The position numbers and the translations under genes were made by a program. Under the pieces are notes generated by a model that worked only from the letters and a program-made list of their open reading frames with translations, was not told where the DNA came from and searched no databases. DNA of 64,000 nt, taken from assembly GCA_040217755.1 (NCBI GenBank), contig JBEHWJ010000003.1, forward strand, positions 29,767 through 93,766, read 5' to 3'. The stretch comes from PHAA01 sp040217755. GTDB lineage: Bacteria > Bacillota > Syntrophomonadia > Syntrophomonadales > Syntrophomonadaceae. Shown here piece after piece: positions 1 through 8,003 of this stretch (position 1 is its first letter; every line of letters starts with the position of its first letter).

Positions 1-2
1 TG

Positions 3-542
3 AAGATGGGGATCCGGGCCTCCCAGACCTCGGAGATAATCTTTCAGGATTGCCGTATCCCCAAGGCCAATCTGTTGGGCGGCGAAGGCAACGGCATGAA
101 GATCGCCATGAATTGTTTCGATCATGGCCGCATCGGGATCGCCGCCCAGGCTACCGGGATACTGCAGGCGGCCCTGGACGAGTCCCTCAGCTATTCCAAA
201 CAGCGGGTCCAATTCGGCAAACCCATTGCCAGGAACCAGGCGGTGCAGTGGTGGATAGTGGATATGGCCACCGATTTGCAGGCCTGTCGTTTCCTGACCT
301 ACTACGCTGCCTGGCTGAAGGACCAGGGCAAACCTTTCACCAAAGAAGCTTCCATGGCTAAGCTGTTCTGCGCCGAGGCAGCCATGAAACACACCATCAA
401 AGCGGTGCAGATACACGGCGGCTACGGATACGTAAAAGGAGTCAAGGTAGAACGACTGATGAGAGACGCCAAGATTACCGAGATCTACGAAGGCACCTCG
501 GAAGCGCAGCGGATGGTAATCGGCGGCCATATCATGCGCTGA
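3..542 (+). CDS. Acyl-CoA dehydrogenase, C-terminal part (5' truncated by window)
   Basis: Flavin-dependent acyl-CoA dehydrogenase that oxidises an acyl-CoA to the trans-2-enoyl-CoA in beta-oxidation, passing electrons to ETF. Only the last 179 residues lie in the window; the family is about 380 residues, so the N-terminal half lies upstream. Visible family features are the QRVQFGKPI segment, the IHGGYGY motif, and YEGTSEAQR near the end, whose Glu aligns with the catalytic base of medium- and short-chain enzymes. The reading frame is open to the left edge, so the ATG at 6 is not the true start. A strong terminator follows 22 bases after the stop. Chain-length specificity cannot be judged from this fragment. 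Confidence 0.95.
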   Translation, partial: KMGIRASQTSEIIFQDCRIPKANLLGGEGNGMKIAMNCFDHGRIGIAAQATGILQAALDESLSYSKQRVQFGKPIARNQAVQWWIVDMATDLQACRFLTYYAAWLKDQGKPFTKEASMAKLFCAEAAMKHTIKAVQIHGGYGYVKGVKVERLMRDAKITEIYEGTSEAQRMVIGGHIMR

Positions 543-563
543 TCAAAGGTTGACCCAACTGGG

Positions 564-600
564 GGGACAGGGGCGGCAGGCACCCTGTCCCTTGTTTTGA
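564..600 (+). terminator. Intrinsic terminator after the acyl-CoA dehydrogenase
   Basis: GGGACAGGG (564-572) pairs perfectly with CCCTGTCCC (583-591) across a 10-base loop and is followed by the T-rich run TTGTTTTG. It closes the acyl-CoA dehydrogenase transcription unit. Confidence 0.85.
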
Positions 601-661
601 AAACAGGCTGAGGGGACTTCAGCCAGGACTGGTAGTATAAGCAAGGGCCAAAGGGATGTTT

Positions 662-1264
662 ATGAGGATAGGAATCGATATCGACAACACCATAACCAAC
701 ACCCGGGAAACGATGCAGGCGTATCTGGAGCGTTATGCCCGGACCAACAACCTCCCCTACACCTTCAACCCCAGCAGGTACACCTTGGAGGAAGCCTTGT
801 CCTGGGAACCGGGCGACCTGGACCTATTCACCCGACGGCACCTGGCCGACGTCTACCGCAGGGTAGCACCCAAGCCCCACGCGGTGGAGGTCATCCGCGA
901 CCTGCACCGTGATCATCATATCGCCCTCATTACCTCCCGCAACCGCCGTAACGGCAATATCCGCGAGGTTACCCTGGAATGGCTGGCCCGTAACCAATTG
1001 GAATACGACCAGTTGATCATGAATGAAACCGAAAATATGCACCATTTCAGCAAGCTGGGCGCCTGCCTGGACAACCGCATCGACGTCATGATCGAGGACC
1101 ATGACGGCCTTTCCCTGGAACTGAGTCGTTTCATCCCGGTCATCCTGTTCGACTATCCTTACAACACCGACCTGCAGGCTGATAATATCATCCGGATCAA
1201 TGATTGGCGGCAAGTAAAACCCGCCCTGGCCGCATTGGCTGCCCGGCCATTGCGACGCAACTGA
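662..1264 (+). CDS. HAD-superfamily 5'(3')-deoxyribonucleotidase-like protein
   Basis: Small HAD-fold phosphatase of the NT5C/YorS type, probably dephosphorylating nucleoside monophosphates in the cytoplasm. HAD motif I is the DIDNT segment at residues 6-10 (nucleophile Asp6, acid/base Asp8). Motif II is LITSR near residue 96, and a motif IV-like IEDHDG lies around residue 140. The length of 200 residues is normal for the family. The ATG at 662 was chosen over 656 because the purine-rich AAAGGG lies 6 bases before 662 but abuts 656. It is a single-gene unit following a terminator. The exact substrate is inferred only from family membership. Confidence 0.75.
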   Translation: MRIGIDIDNTITNTRETMQAYLERYARTNNLPYTFNPSRYTLEEALSWEPGDLDLFTRRHLADVYRRVAPKPHAVEVIRDLHRDHHIALITSRNRRNGNIREVTLEWLARNQLEYDQLIMNETENMHHFSKLGACLDNRIDVMIEDHDGLSLELSRFIPVILFDYPYNTDLQADNIIRINDWRQVKPALAALAARPLRRN

Positions 1265-1489
1265 TCTCCCTTGGCCATCCCATCTCCTATTGCCATTATA
1301 AATTATAATGACTTGTCACTATTTACCAGAGCACTTGTTCGGCGCCCTGGACATCCGGGTTTTTCACCCTTTTTCCCCTCCGTTCTCCTAATCCGCCATC
1401 GATCGTCCATTTTTGCTAAAAGATAGCCGCCTCATTCAAACGTATATCTAATTAAAGCGGCGTCTGATAGAAAGCGATCGGAGGTAATT

Positions 1490-2233
1490 ATGATCACAAC
1501 ACGGATGAAAAACCGAATAACCGCGCTTGTTCTGTCTTTAACGGTATTGGCCGGCCTGGCTTGGTCCACTCCCCCGGCGATGGGCGCGACTGCTGGGCAG
1601 ATCGCCCAGTACAACAGCCATGAAAAACCTATCGTCGACTCCCTGCGGGCGAGTTATGGGGGAACTGAAGCCCAGGCTCTGGTGGGTCGGGCGGTTTGGT
1701 ATATGGAGTATGGCTTTATGAAATATGGTCATACCAAGTATGCCACCACAGGGTATATAGACTGCTCCAACTTCGTTTCTCTGGTCTATAGGGACTTCGG
1801 CTATTCCATAACCTCGGCCGCCCGCAATTACGGGACGGTGGGGACCAAGGTGACGGGGGTTTATTCGAGAAGGATTACGGGGAGCACCAGATACACCTTG
1901 GTCGGGGTGGACCAGCTTAGGCCCGGCGATATTTTCACCTTCTGGAACTCCGACCGGACCAGGATTGGCCACGTAGCCTTGTACATGGGGATAGTAGACG
2001 GCAAGCCATGTATAATCGGCACCTGTACAGGACGTCCTACCGCCATCGGGATCGTCAACAGTCTCTCCTGGTGGTATGGTTCGAGCCTGAAGGAGGTACG
2101 ACGGGTATTGCCATCCAACGCCCATCTAGAGAATATGGACCTCAATGCCAGCGGCCCGGTCATACCTGCCCAATACCAGATAATCCCGGATCGCCAGATC
2201 ATGCTGCCGAAATACTTGCCGACCGGATTCTAG
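1490..2233 (+). CDS. Secreted NlpC/P60-type cell-wall hydrolase
   Basis: Probable exported peptidoglycan peptidase or amidase of 247 residues. The N-terminus is a classical signal peptide: basic residues, a hydrophobic stretch at about 11-24, and a cleavage region near residues 30-34. The papain-like domain has the nucleophile in DCSNFVSLVY (Cys92) and the catalytic His in RIGHVALYMG (His161), preceded by the LRPGDIFTFW strand typical of NlpC/P60. The start has GGAGG 7 bases upstream. The C-terminal 50 residues are not recognised. It is convergent with the next gene and separated from it by a large hairpin. It carries no SH3 or LysM wall-binding repeats, so targeting is unclear. Confidence 0.85.
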   Translation: MITTRMKNRITALVLSLTVLAGLAWSTPPAMGATAGQIAQYNSHEKPIVDSLRASYGGTEAQALVGRAVWYMEYGFMKYGHTKYATTGYIDCSNFVSLVYRDFGYSITSAARNYGTVGTKVTGVYSRRITGSTRYTLVGVDQLRPGDIFTFWNSDRTRIGHVALYMGIVDGKPCIIGTCTGRPTAIGIVNSLSWWYGSSLKEVRRVLPSNAHLENMDLNASGPVIPAQYQIIPDRQIMLPKYLPTGF

Positions 2234-2250
2234 AAGATCTTGACCACCTG

Positions 2251-2316
2251 AATGCCCGAGTCTCCGAAAAAATGGAGGACCCTTTCCCACCGCGAAGGGT
2301 CCTCTTATCGGGCATT
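2251..2316. terminator. Nested double hairpin between convergent genes
   Basis: An inner stem GAGGACCCTT (2275-2284) / AAGGGTCCTC (2295-2304) lies inside an outer stem AATGCCCGA (2251-2259) / TCGGGCATT (2308-2316). Both stems are perfect. It lies just after the NlpC/P60 stop and upstream of the 3' end of the minus-strand gene, so it probably stops transcription from the left. T-runs are short, so it may be partly structural. Confidence 0.6.
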
Positions 2317-2450
2317 ACCAACGCCGCGATATCGCATTATCATATCAAAAGGCCGACAATCCGCTGCCGGGGCCAGGCCGGAGAGAGTCTCCCGGGGGTT
2401 ATCCTGTTCTTACCGGCGGGCAATCTTCCCGGCGGGCAGAACTCCGCGGA

Positions 2451-2885
2451 CTAGCTGAAGAACAGCAGGGTGATGACCACCAGCAGCGAATGGGTGAAGA
2501 ACAGGCCCGCGCTCAATCTCTCCAGGGGCCAGGAGAACACCTGCCGGAGCAGGTATTGGCCCCGGAAAAAGCGACGGAAAGCCACCCCCAGCCAGGATAG
2601 GTGGAATATCTCCACGGGGATGAACATAACGGTCAGAGTGGTAATCACCAGATTGGACACCTGGACCAGGGTCAGGTAAAAATAAAAAGCCTCTGCCAGC
2701 ACTGAAGCCCACAACATAGCCCATAGGTAGATACGGCTGCGCGCCCCGGTGGTTATCATCCAGTTGGCCAGGGATCTTAACAGTTCCAGTTCAAAGCCAT
2801 GCGGCTCTTCTTTAATAATTTTGTAAAAATAAGCGGAATAGAGCAGGAAAATAAGCCCCGCCATAATCCCCAGGATGGCTGTCAT
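2451..2885 (-). CDS. Four-helix membrane protein of unknown function
   Basis: Not recognised. The 144-residue product is hydrophobic, with helices near residues 4-23, 52-75, 78-100 and 122-143, and a basic loop (FRRFFRGQYLLRQ) before the last helix. It is the last gene of a minus-strand set starting with the MoxR ATPase; the gap to the kinase gene upstream is 30 bases, so cotranscription is likely. The Shine-Dalgarno sequence is weak. A link to the MoxR/VWA pair is inferred from gene order only. Confidence 0.6.
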   Translation of the reverse strand: MTAILGIMAGLIFLLYSAYFYKIIKEEPHGFELELLRSLANWMITTGARSRIYLWAMLWASVLAEAFYFYLTLVQVSNLVITTLTVMFIPVEIFHLSWLGVAFRRFFRGQYLLRQVFSWPLERLSAGLFFTHSLLVVITLLFFS

Positions 2886-2915
2886 AATACACCGCCTGAC
2901 TGACTGATCGACCTA

Positions 2916-3563
2916 TTATTGGCCGGCCGCCTTGTGGACGGCCGACTCCAGAGCCCGGGTGATTTCCTCCACCATGAATTGACGGTCGCTGGCCTTATGA
3001 ACATAGTCAAGGTGGTCGACATTCAGCACCAGCAGCTGGCCCAACCGGTAATCATGGTAATTGTTCTCGTAGAACTGGTTCAGCATATCCCAGTATTCCC
3101 GTTCCACTTCGATCTCATCGGGGCGGCCGCGGCGGTGGATGCGCCGTATAGCTTCGTCGGTGTTGACCCGCAGGTAGACCATCAGTTGGGGCGGCCGCAC
3201 ATGGTCCAGGAAGGTGTTGAGCAGATTGTTGTATACCGCGTATTCCTCCGGGCTGAGGTACTTATGGTTAAGATACATCAGGGCGAAGATGCGGTCCGAA
3301 AAGATGGAGCGGTCCATCACCGCCTGGCCCACCTTCATGGCATGTTTGTATTGTTTGAAGCGGTTGGTCAGGAAGTTGACCTGCATGGCAAAAGCCCACT
3401 TTTCACGGTCGTGAAAAAATTTATGCAGCAGGCGGTATTCGTCATCGAACATTTCGTCGAAGGGCCTAAAACTCATCTCCTCGCTTATAATCCTGACCAA
3501 GCTGGATTTTCCCACCCCGGTCACCCCATCCACTACTATCTTGACCCGGTTTTCAGTATACAA
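2916..3563 (-). CDS. Deoxynucleoside kinase (deoxyadenosine/deoxyguanosine kinase family)
   Basis: Phosphorylates deoxynucleosides with ATP in nucleotide salvage. Its 215 residues carry the P-loop GVTGVGKS (13-20), the DRS motif (84-86) with its Arg substrate ligand, and the arginine-rich lid RRGRPDE (144-150). The start is a TTG inside the last codons of the upstream VWA gene (11-base overlap), which points to translational coupling. The length is normal for Firmicutes dAK/dGK enzymes. Its place behind a MoxR ATPase and VWA protein is unusual for this enzyme. Base specificity (A or G) cannot be read from the sequence. Confidence 0.88.
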   Translation of the reverse strand: MYTENRVKIVVDGVTGVGKSSLVRIISEEMSFRPFDEMFDDEYRLLHKFFHDREKWAFAMQVNFLTNRFKQYKHAMKVGQAVMDRSIFSDRIFALMYLNHKYLSPEEYAVYNNLLNTFLDHVRPPQLMVYLRVNTDEAIRRIHRRGRPDEIEVEREYWDMLNQFYENNYHDYRLGQLLVLNVDHLDYVHKASDRQFMVEEITRALESAVHKAAGQ

Positions 3564-4779
3564 CCTTACTCTCCTCTCCCGCCCGGGACCGGCTTTTCAG
3601 TTTGCGTATGGAGCGCTCCAGTCCCTCGACCGTCAATTCTTCCATCGGAAATATCCTGCGGATGGCCCCGATGGTGAAGGCTCCCTCCATGCGATCCCAA
3701 TATCGCCCCGGGATGGGGTTGAGCCAGACCGAATACTCGAAATGCTGGCGCAGTCGGCGCAGCCACTCGATCCCCGCCCGGTCGTTATCCAGATCCCAGT
3801 CGATGATGCCGCTGGGGCGCATCAACTCAGCGTAGCCCATGCTGGCATCGCCGACGATGATGATCCGATAATTGGAGTCGCAGGTACGAAGGATATACTC
3901 GGTGTCGACATAGTCCCTCTGGCTGCAGCTGGGATCGTTGTAGAGCCAGTCATAGATGCAATTATGGAAATAGAATATCTTCAAATCTTTAAAATGGTTG
4001 GATTTGTTCACCGCCGTAAACAGCTGGTTGCACAGCCGGGTATAGGGCCACATTGAACCACCCGAATCCATCAGCAACATCACTTTCATACTGTTGACCC
4101 GGGGCCGGGCCCATTTTAATTCCAGGCGGCCGGCATTCTTGCAGGTCTGGTCGATTGTCCCTTCCAGGTCCAGTTCGTCCTGGGACTCATCCAGGCGGGT
4201 GGTGAACTGGCGCAGCTTGCGCAGGGCCAGCTGGAACTGCCTGATGCCCAGCGTCTCGTCGGTACGAAACTCCTGGAAACGCCTCATCCCGGCTACTTTG
4301 ACCGCAGATAGACTGCGGGTGTCGCCGCCGATGCGGATCCCCCCGGGATGATATCCGGAATGCCCGAACGGCGAAGTGCCGCCGGTGCCAACCCAGCGGT
4401 TGCCGCCATGATGCTCCTCAGTTTGCTCTGCCAGCCGTTCAGCCAGCATCCGCTTCATCTCTTCGAGGTCCAGCTGGCGGTGATTCTGGCGCATAGCCTC
4501 AGTTATCTCCAGGGGGGGCACCTGGCGATTGAGCCACTCCCATATCTTCTCCGGCAGACCTTCCACCGTTTCCAGGTCTTTGAAATAACTGGCGAAGGCC
4601 AGGTCAAAACGGTCATAGTGAGCCTCGGTCTTGACCAGCAGGGCCCGGCACAGGTAGTAGAATCCAGTCAGGCTGGAACCAGCCATGCCATGTTCCAGGG
4701 CCTCCATCAGGTCCTGCCATTCATTGAATGAGACCGGCACCCCGCAATCCTTCAGATAGTAATAGAATTCGGTAAACAA
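3553..4779 (-). CDS. VWA domain protein, CoxE-like
   Basis: A 408-residue protein with a C-terminal von Willebrand factor A domain; partner of the adjacent MoxR ATPase. The MIDAS motif is DSGGS (238-242), replacing the canonical DxSxS middle Ser spacing but keeping Asp and both downstream Ser/Gly positions; a later VGDASMGYAEL segment probably supplies another metal ligand. The N-terminal 230 residues are helical and charged, with a glycine-rich stretch at 125-152. The start is TTG, 5 bases after AGGGGTG. MoxR-VWA pairs act as metal-insertion or protein-remodelling chaperones; here no obvious client enzyme lies in the unit. It overlaps the kinase gene. Confidence 0.85.
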   Translation of the reverse strand: MFTEFYYYLKDCGVPVSFNEWQDLMEALEHGMAGSSLTGFYYLCRALLVKTEAHYDRFDLAFASYFKDLETVEGLPEKIWEWLNRQVPPLEITEAMRQNHRQLDLEEMKRMLAERLAEQTEEHHGGNRWVGTGGTSPFGHSGYHPGGIRIGGDTRSLSAVKVAGMRRFQEFRTDETLGIRQFQLALRKLRQFTTRLDESQDELDLEGTIDQTCKNAGRLELKWARPRVNSMKVMLLMDSGGSMWPYTRLCNQLFTAVNKSNHFKDLKIFYFHNCIYDWLYNDPSCSQRDYVDTEYILRTCDSNYRIIIVGDASMGYAELMRPSGIIDWDLDNDRAGIEWLRRLRQHFEYSVWLNPIPGRYWDRMEGAFTIGAIRRIFPMEELTVEGLERSIRKLKSRSRAGEESKVVY

Positions 4780-4789
4780 TCCAACACCC

Positions 4790-5659
4790 CTAACGGCCCC
4801 ACACGCTGGACCGGGAACCAGCGCGGTTTTGGGTCTTGGCCTGCAAACCGTTCAACAGTAGATCCAGGTCCTCGTTCTTTTTCAACAGCACTCCTAAAAA
4901 TGGCATATCCTGTTTTATCTTATTAGGGCTTATCCCGCCGACCACCAGGGCCTGGAGCCAGTCGATCAGCTCGCTGGTGCTGGGCTTCTTCTGGATGTTG
5001 GTGAGGTTACGCAACATGTAGAAGGTCTCCATGGCCTGTTCCAGCAGACGCTTATCGAGATGGGGGTGGTGCACCATGATGATGCGCTCCATCTCGACCG
5101 GTACGGGAAAAGCGATGTAGTGGAATATACAGCGGCGCAGGAAGGCATCCGGCAGTTCCTTCTCGGCGTTGCTGGTGATGATGACGATCGGTCGGGTGCG
5201 GGCGGCAATGGTTTCCTTGGTCTCCGGTATATAATAGCTCATCTGGTCCAGTTCCCACAGCAGGTCGTTGGGGAATTCCAGGTCGGCCTTGTCGATCTCG
5301 TCGATCAACAACACCACCTGTTCATTGCTCTGGAAGGCTTCGCCCAGCTTGCCGTCCTTGATATACTGCTTGATGTTGGATACGTCGTGGTCCTTGAACT
5401 GGCTATCATAGAGACGCTGCACGGTGTCATACATATACAGCCCTTCCTGGGCTTTGGTCGTGGATTTGATGTTCCAGATAATCAATTCTTTGCCCAAGGC
5501 CTCGGCGATACTCTGGGCCAGCATGGTCTTGCCGGTCCCCGGCTCGCCCTTTATCAACAGTGGTTTGCCCAAGGCGATAGCGATGTTGACGCTGTTGCGT
5601 AGCTCGTCGCTGACGATATATTGGGCTGACCCTTTATATAGGGCCGTTTTTGTCGCCAT
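4790..5659 (-). CDS. MoxR-family AAA+ ATPase
   Basis: AAA+ ATPase of 289 residues expected to form a hexamer and remodel a client with its VWA partner. Walker A is GEPGTGKT (38-45), Walker B LLIDEID (117-123), sensor 1 ITSN, and an arginine finger lies in FLRRC. AGGAGG lies 10 bases before the ATG. It is the first gene of the set, with a consensus promoter 45-75 bases upstream, and is separated from the VWA gene by only 10 bases. CoxD/MoxR relatives help mature carbon monoxide dehydrogenase; no such enzyme is present nearby, so the client is unknown. Confidence 0.92.
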   Translation of the reverse strand: MATKTALYKGSAQYIVSDELRNSVNIAIALGKPLLIKGEPGTGKTMLAQSIAEALGKELIIWNIKSTTKAQEGLYMYDTVQRLYDSQFKDHDVSNIKQYIKDGKLGEAFQSNEQVVLLIDEIDKADLEFPNDLLWELDQMSYYIPETKETIAARTRPIVIITSNAEKELPDAFLRRCIFHYIAFPVPVEMERIIMVHHPHLDKRLLEQAMETFYMLRNLTNIQKKPSTSELIDWLQALVVGGISPNKIKQDMPFLGVLLKKNEDLDLLLNGLQAKTQNRAGSRSSVWGR

Positions 5660-5703
5660 ACTAATGATTCCTCCTGTTCTCTACCCGTATTTAACCATTA
5701 TGA

Positions 5704-5732
5704 ATCATAACAGAAACGGGATAGGCCGTCAA
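5704..5732 (-). promoter_or_regulatory. SigA-type promoter of the MoxR-VWA-kinase unit
   Basis: On the minus strand TTGACG (5732-5727) and TATGAT (5709-5704) are separated by exactly 17 bases. The expected start of transcription lies about 40 bases before the MoxR ATG at 5659. Confidence 0.75.
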
Positions 5733-5792
5733 CGCACTCCCAAGCCCTGGATGCCCCGTAAAACCGGTTTCGGCGGGCTTTACCCTTACCGC

Positions 5793-7034
5793 TCATGTAC
5801 GGGCGGCCGACCGGCCGGCCACATATCCGGTCGAAAAACAGGCCTGCAGGTTGTACCCCCCGGTATAACCGTCCACGTCCAGGATCTCGCCCGCGAAGAA
5901 CAAGCCGGGCACCAATCTGGACTGCATAGTGCGGGGATCAACCTCCTTGACGTTCACGCCTCCGGCGGTCACTATCGCTTCGGCGATCGGCCGGGTGGCG
6001 GTGACGGTTAGGGTCAGGCGTTTCAGCAACTGGCCCAGACCCTGCCTCTCCGCCCGGCTCACCTGATGACAGGGCTTGGTCGGATCGATTCCGCTCAAAT
6101 CGACCACCACCGGTAACATCTTGGCCGGCAGGAGATCGCCCAGGGCGTTCTTGAACAACTTGCGCGACTGCCGGTTAAGATCCCGCTGCAGCCGCTCATC
6201 CAGTTTTTCCTCCGACAGGGCTGGTTTGAGGTCCAGCTCTATCCGGACCGTCTTCCCTTCCTGGTATATATACTGGGCGATATCGCGGCTCATAGAGAGG
6301 ATTATCGGCCCCGACAGGCCGAAATGGGTAAACAGCATCTCTCCAAAATCCTTGTTTATCTTCCTGCCCTGCGCATCGAAAGAGGTTGCCCGGGTGTTCC
6401 TGAGAGCCAGACCCTGCAATCGCCGCACCCAGGTCTCTGCCACCACCAAGGGAACCAACCCCGGCCGCGGCCCGATTATCTTATGGCCGAGGCCTTCCGC
6501 CCAGCCATAGCCATCCCCGGTGGAACCGGTACCCGGATAGGACAGGCCACCGGTAGCGACCACCACCGCGTCGGCCGCCAGGGTCCCCTGGCGGGTATCC
6601 ACTCCGCAGATCCGACCCCCGGCCAAACAAAGACCTCGAACCTCACAGCGGTTAATTATCCTGACCCCGGCCTCCCGCATCGCCCGTAAAAGCACCTCGA
6701 CCACCTGCCCGGCATCATCCGATTCCGGGAATACCCGCTGGCCCCTCTCCACTTTTACCTTGAGCCCATGGCGGGCAAAAAACTCGATCAGGTCCTGGTT
6801 GGAAAACTCACTGAAACAGCTGTACAAAAAACGCCCATTGCCGGGCATACCCTTTATCAAACCCTCCCGGTCCACGGCCGCGGTCAGGTTGCAGCGGCCC
6901 TTGCCGGTAATGCTCAGTTTGCGGCCTACTTTATCCTTTTTTTCCAGGATGGTCACCCGGTTCCCCCCGGCCGCGGCGCTTATGGCCGCCATCATCCCGG
7001 CCGGGCCGGCCCCGATGACCACGATCTCTTTCAC
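5793..7034 (-). CDS. FAD-dependent oxidoreductase, HI0933/YhiN family
   Basis: Cytoplasmic flavoprotein of 413 residues; family members have no well-established physiological reaction. The N-terminus is a Rossmann FAD-binding fold with GAGPAG (8-13) and an acidic strand end (ILEKK). The family signature GKGRCNLT follows, then VVATGGLSYPGTGSTGDGY, and a C-terminal GGVNVKEVDP / GLFFAGEILDVDGYTGGYN segment closing the FAD site. The reading frame extends to an ATG at 7064, but GTG at 7034 sits a few bases after AGGGAGG and is preferred. It is divergent from the next gene across a spacer with two perfect dyads. Confidence 0.88.
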   Translation of the reverse strand: MKEIVVIGAGPAGMMAAISAAAGGNRVTILEKKDKVGRKLSITGKGRCNLTAAVDREGLIKGMPGNGRFLYSCFSEFSNQDLIEFFARHGLKVKVERGQRVFPESDDAGQVVEVLLRAMREAGVRIINRCEVRGLCLAGGRICGVDTRQGTLAADAVVVATGGLSYPGTGSTGDGYGWAEGLGHKIIGPRPGLVPLVVAETWVRRLQGLALRNTRATSFDAQGRKINKDFGEMLFTHFGLSGPIILSMSRDIAQYIYQEGKTVRIELDLKPALSEEKLDERLQRDLNRQSRKLFKNALGDLLPAKMLPVVVDLSGIDPTKPCHQVSRAERQGLGQLLKRLTLTVTATRPIAEAIVTAGGVNVKEVDPRTMQSRLVPGLFFAGEILDVDGYTGGYNLQACFSTGYVAGRSAART

Positions 7035-7116
7035 AACTCTATCCTCCCTAGGTGATAAATCCATAAATTTGGCCCATATCCCCCTTCAGCCCAGCTCAGT
7101 CGTCCACAGTACCATC

Positions 7117-7137
7117 CAGCCATTTGTTAAATGGCTG
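7117..7137. repeat. Perfect inverted repeat (hairpin) in divergent spacer
   Basis: CAGCCATTT (7117-7125) and AAATGGCTG (7129-7137) are perfectly complementary with a 3-base loop. It lies 11 bases from a second dyad. It could be a hairpin near a transcript 5' end or an operator. Confidence 0.6.
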
Positions 7138-7147
7138 CCGATGGATT

Positions 7148-7175
7148 ACAATAGAATGCGTATTTATTCTATTGT
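7148..7175. promoter_or_regulatory. Operator-like perfect dyad
   Basis: ACAATAGAAT (7148-7157) and ATTCTATTGT (7166-7175) are perfect inverted copies with an 8-base spacer. The site lies 25 bases before the plus-strand start at 7200 and about 115 bases before the divergent flavoprotein start, a typical place for a dimeric repressor site. The cognate regulator is not known. Confidence 0.5.
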
Positions 7176-7199
7176 AAAAGAAACGGGGGTATATGGAAA

Positions 7200-7817
7200 T
7201 TGTCTCACTCTGCTCATGATAACCATGCCGCCCCGGTGCCGGCCGGACCAGCCCGGGTGCCCAGGTTCCTGTTCGTAGTTATTGTGCTGTTGTTGGCCGG
7301 ACTTTACTCATACGCGGCCTACGTGGACAACAAGTCGGCACCGGAGAAGACGGTGGAAGACTTCTATGGAGCGTACTTCAGCCGGGATTACAATACGGTA
7401 GCTTCAGACCTGAGCGTCTTCTGGTCGGTTCGCTTCCTGCCCGATCAACAGGAAAAGACCCCGGCCCAACTCTTGGCTGACCGCAGCCAGATAGAAAAGG
7501 AAATCGCTGCCGTAATCGCCGATATCGAAGCGGAGAACACCCTGCCCGAAGGTCTCGGCATCAAAATATTGCAGGAATATACCAAGATCGGAACCAACAG
7601 CGCCCTGGTGGTTTATGATTTCCTGGAGAAAGGACAGCCGACCAGCCGCGAGGCCGCCCTGCTTATCAATGAGAAGGGCAAGTTCCGGATATTCAGCATG
7701 AGCCCCATCGATGAAAGCATGATGGAGGAAGTCAAAAACTTCGCTATCGAAGACCTGGATGAAGGCTTCGCCAGCTTGCTGCATCCGGAAGCGGCGGAAT
7801 CAGCTCCAACCCAATAG
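7200..7817 (+). CDS. Membrane-anchored protein of unknown function
   Basis: A 205-residue product with a short His/Pro-rich N-terminal cytoplasmic tail, one membrane helix at about residues 23-41, and an extracellular domain that resembles an NTF2-like or DUF4878-type fold (PEKTVEDFYGAYFSRDYNTVASDL at its start, which is a common opening for such domains). No catalytic motif is visible. The start is TTG at 7200, with GGGGGT 10 bases upstream. It is monocistronic, followed by a strong terminator, and preceded by two dyads. The function is unknown; the fold suggestion is inference. Confidence 0.7.
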   Translation: MSHSAHDNHAAPVPAGPARVPRFLFVVIVLLLAGLYSYAAYVDNKSAPEKTVEDFYGAYFSRDYNTVASDLSVFWSVRFLPDQQEKTPAQLLADRSQIEKEIAAVIADIEAENTLPEGLGIKILQEYTKIGTNSALVVYDFLEKGQPTSREAALLINEKGKFRIFSMSPIDESMMEEVKNFAIEDLDEGFASLLHPEAAESAPTQ

Positions 7818-7836
7818 TTCCCTGGTTTATATCAGC

Positions 7837-7873
7837 AAGGAGCAGCGAGCCTCAGCTCTACTGCTCCTTTTTT
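7837..7873 (+). terminator. Intrinsic terminator
   Basis: AAGGAGCAG (7837-7845) pairs with CTGCTCCTT (7861-7869), with an inner GAGC/GCTC, and is followed by TTTT. Confidence 0.9.
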
Positions 7874-8003
7874 CTGGGGTCAGCGGTACCATAACCAGAC
7901 CTTATCCGTTATCCTTGCCGCTGCGCGGACGGCATCCGCGGCTATACCCCCAAGTCCCATAAGCCAGAGTCTCTCCCCTCCCACCAGATCTTGCGGGGAT
8001 GAT

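Noticed and set aside
1265..1489. Possible riboswitch before the NlpC/P60 gene
   Set aside because: Cell-wall hydrolase genes often have cyclic di-AMP riboswitches, but the characteristic motifs are absent here.
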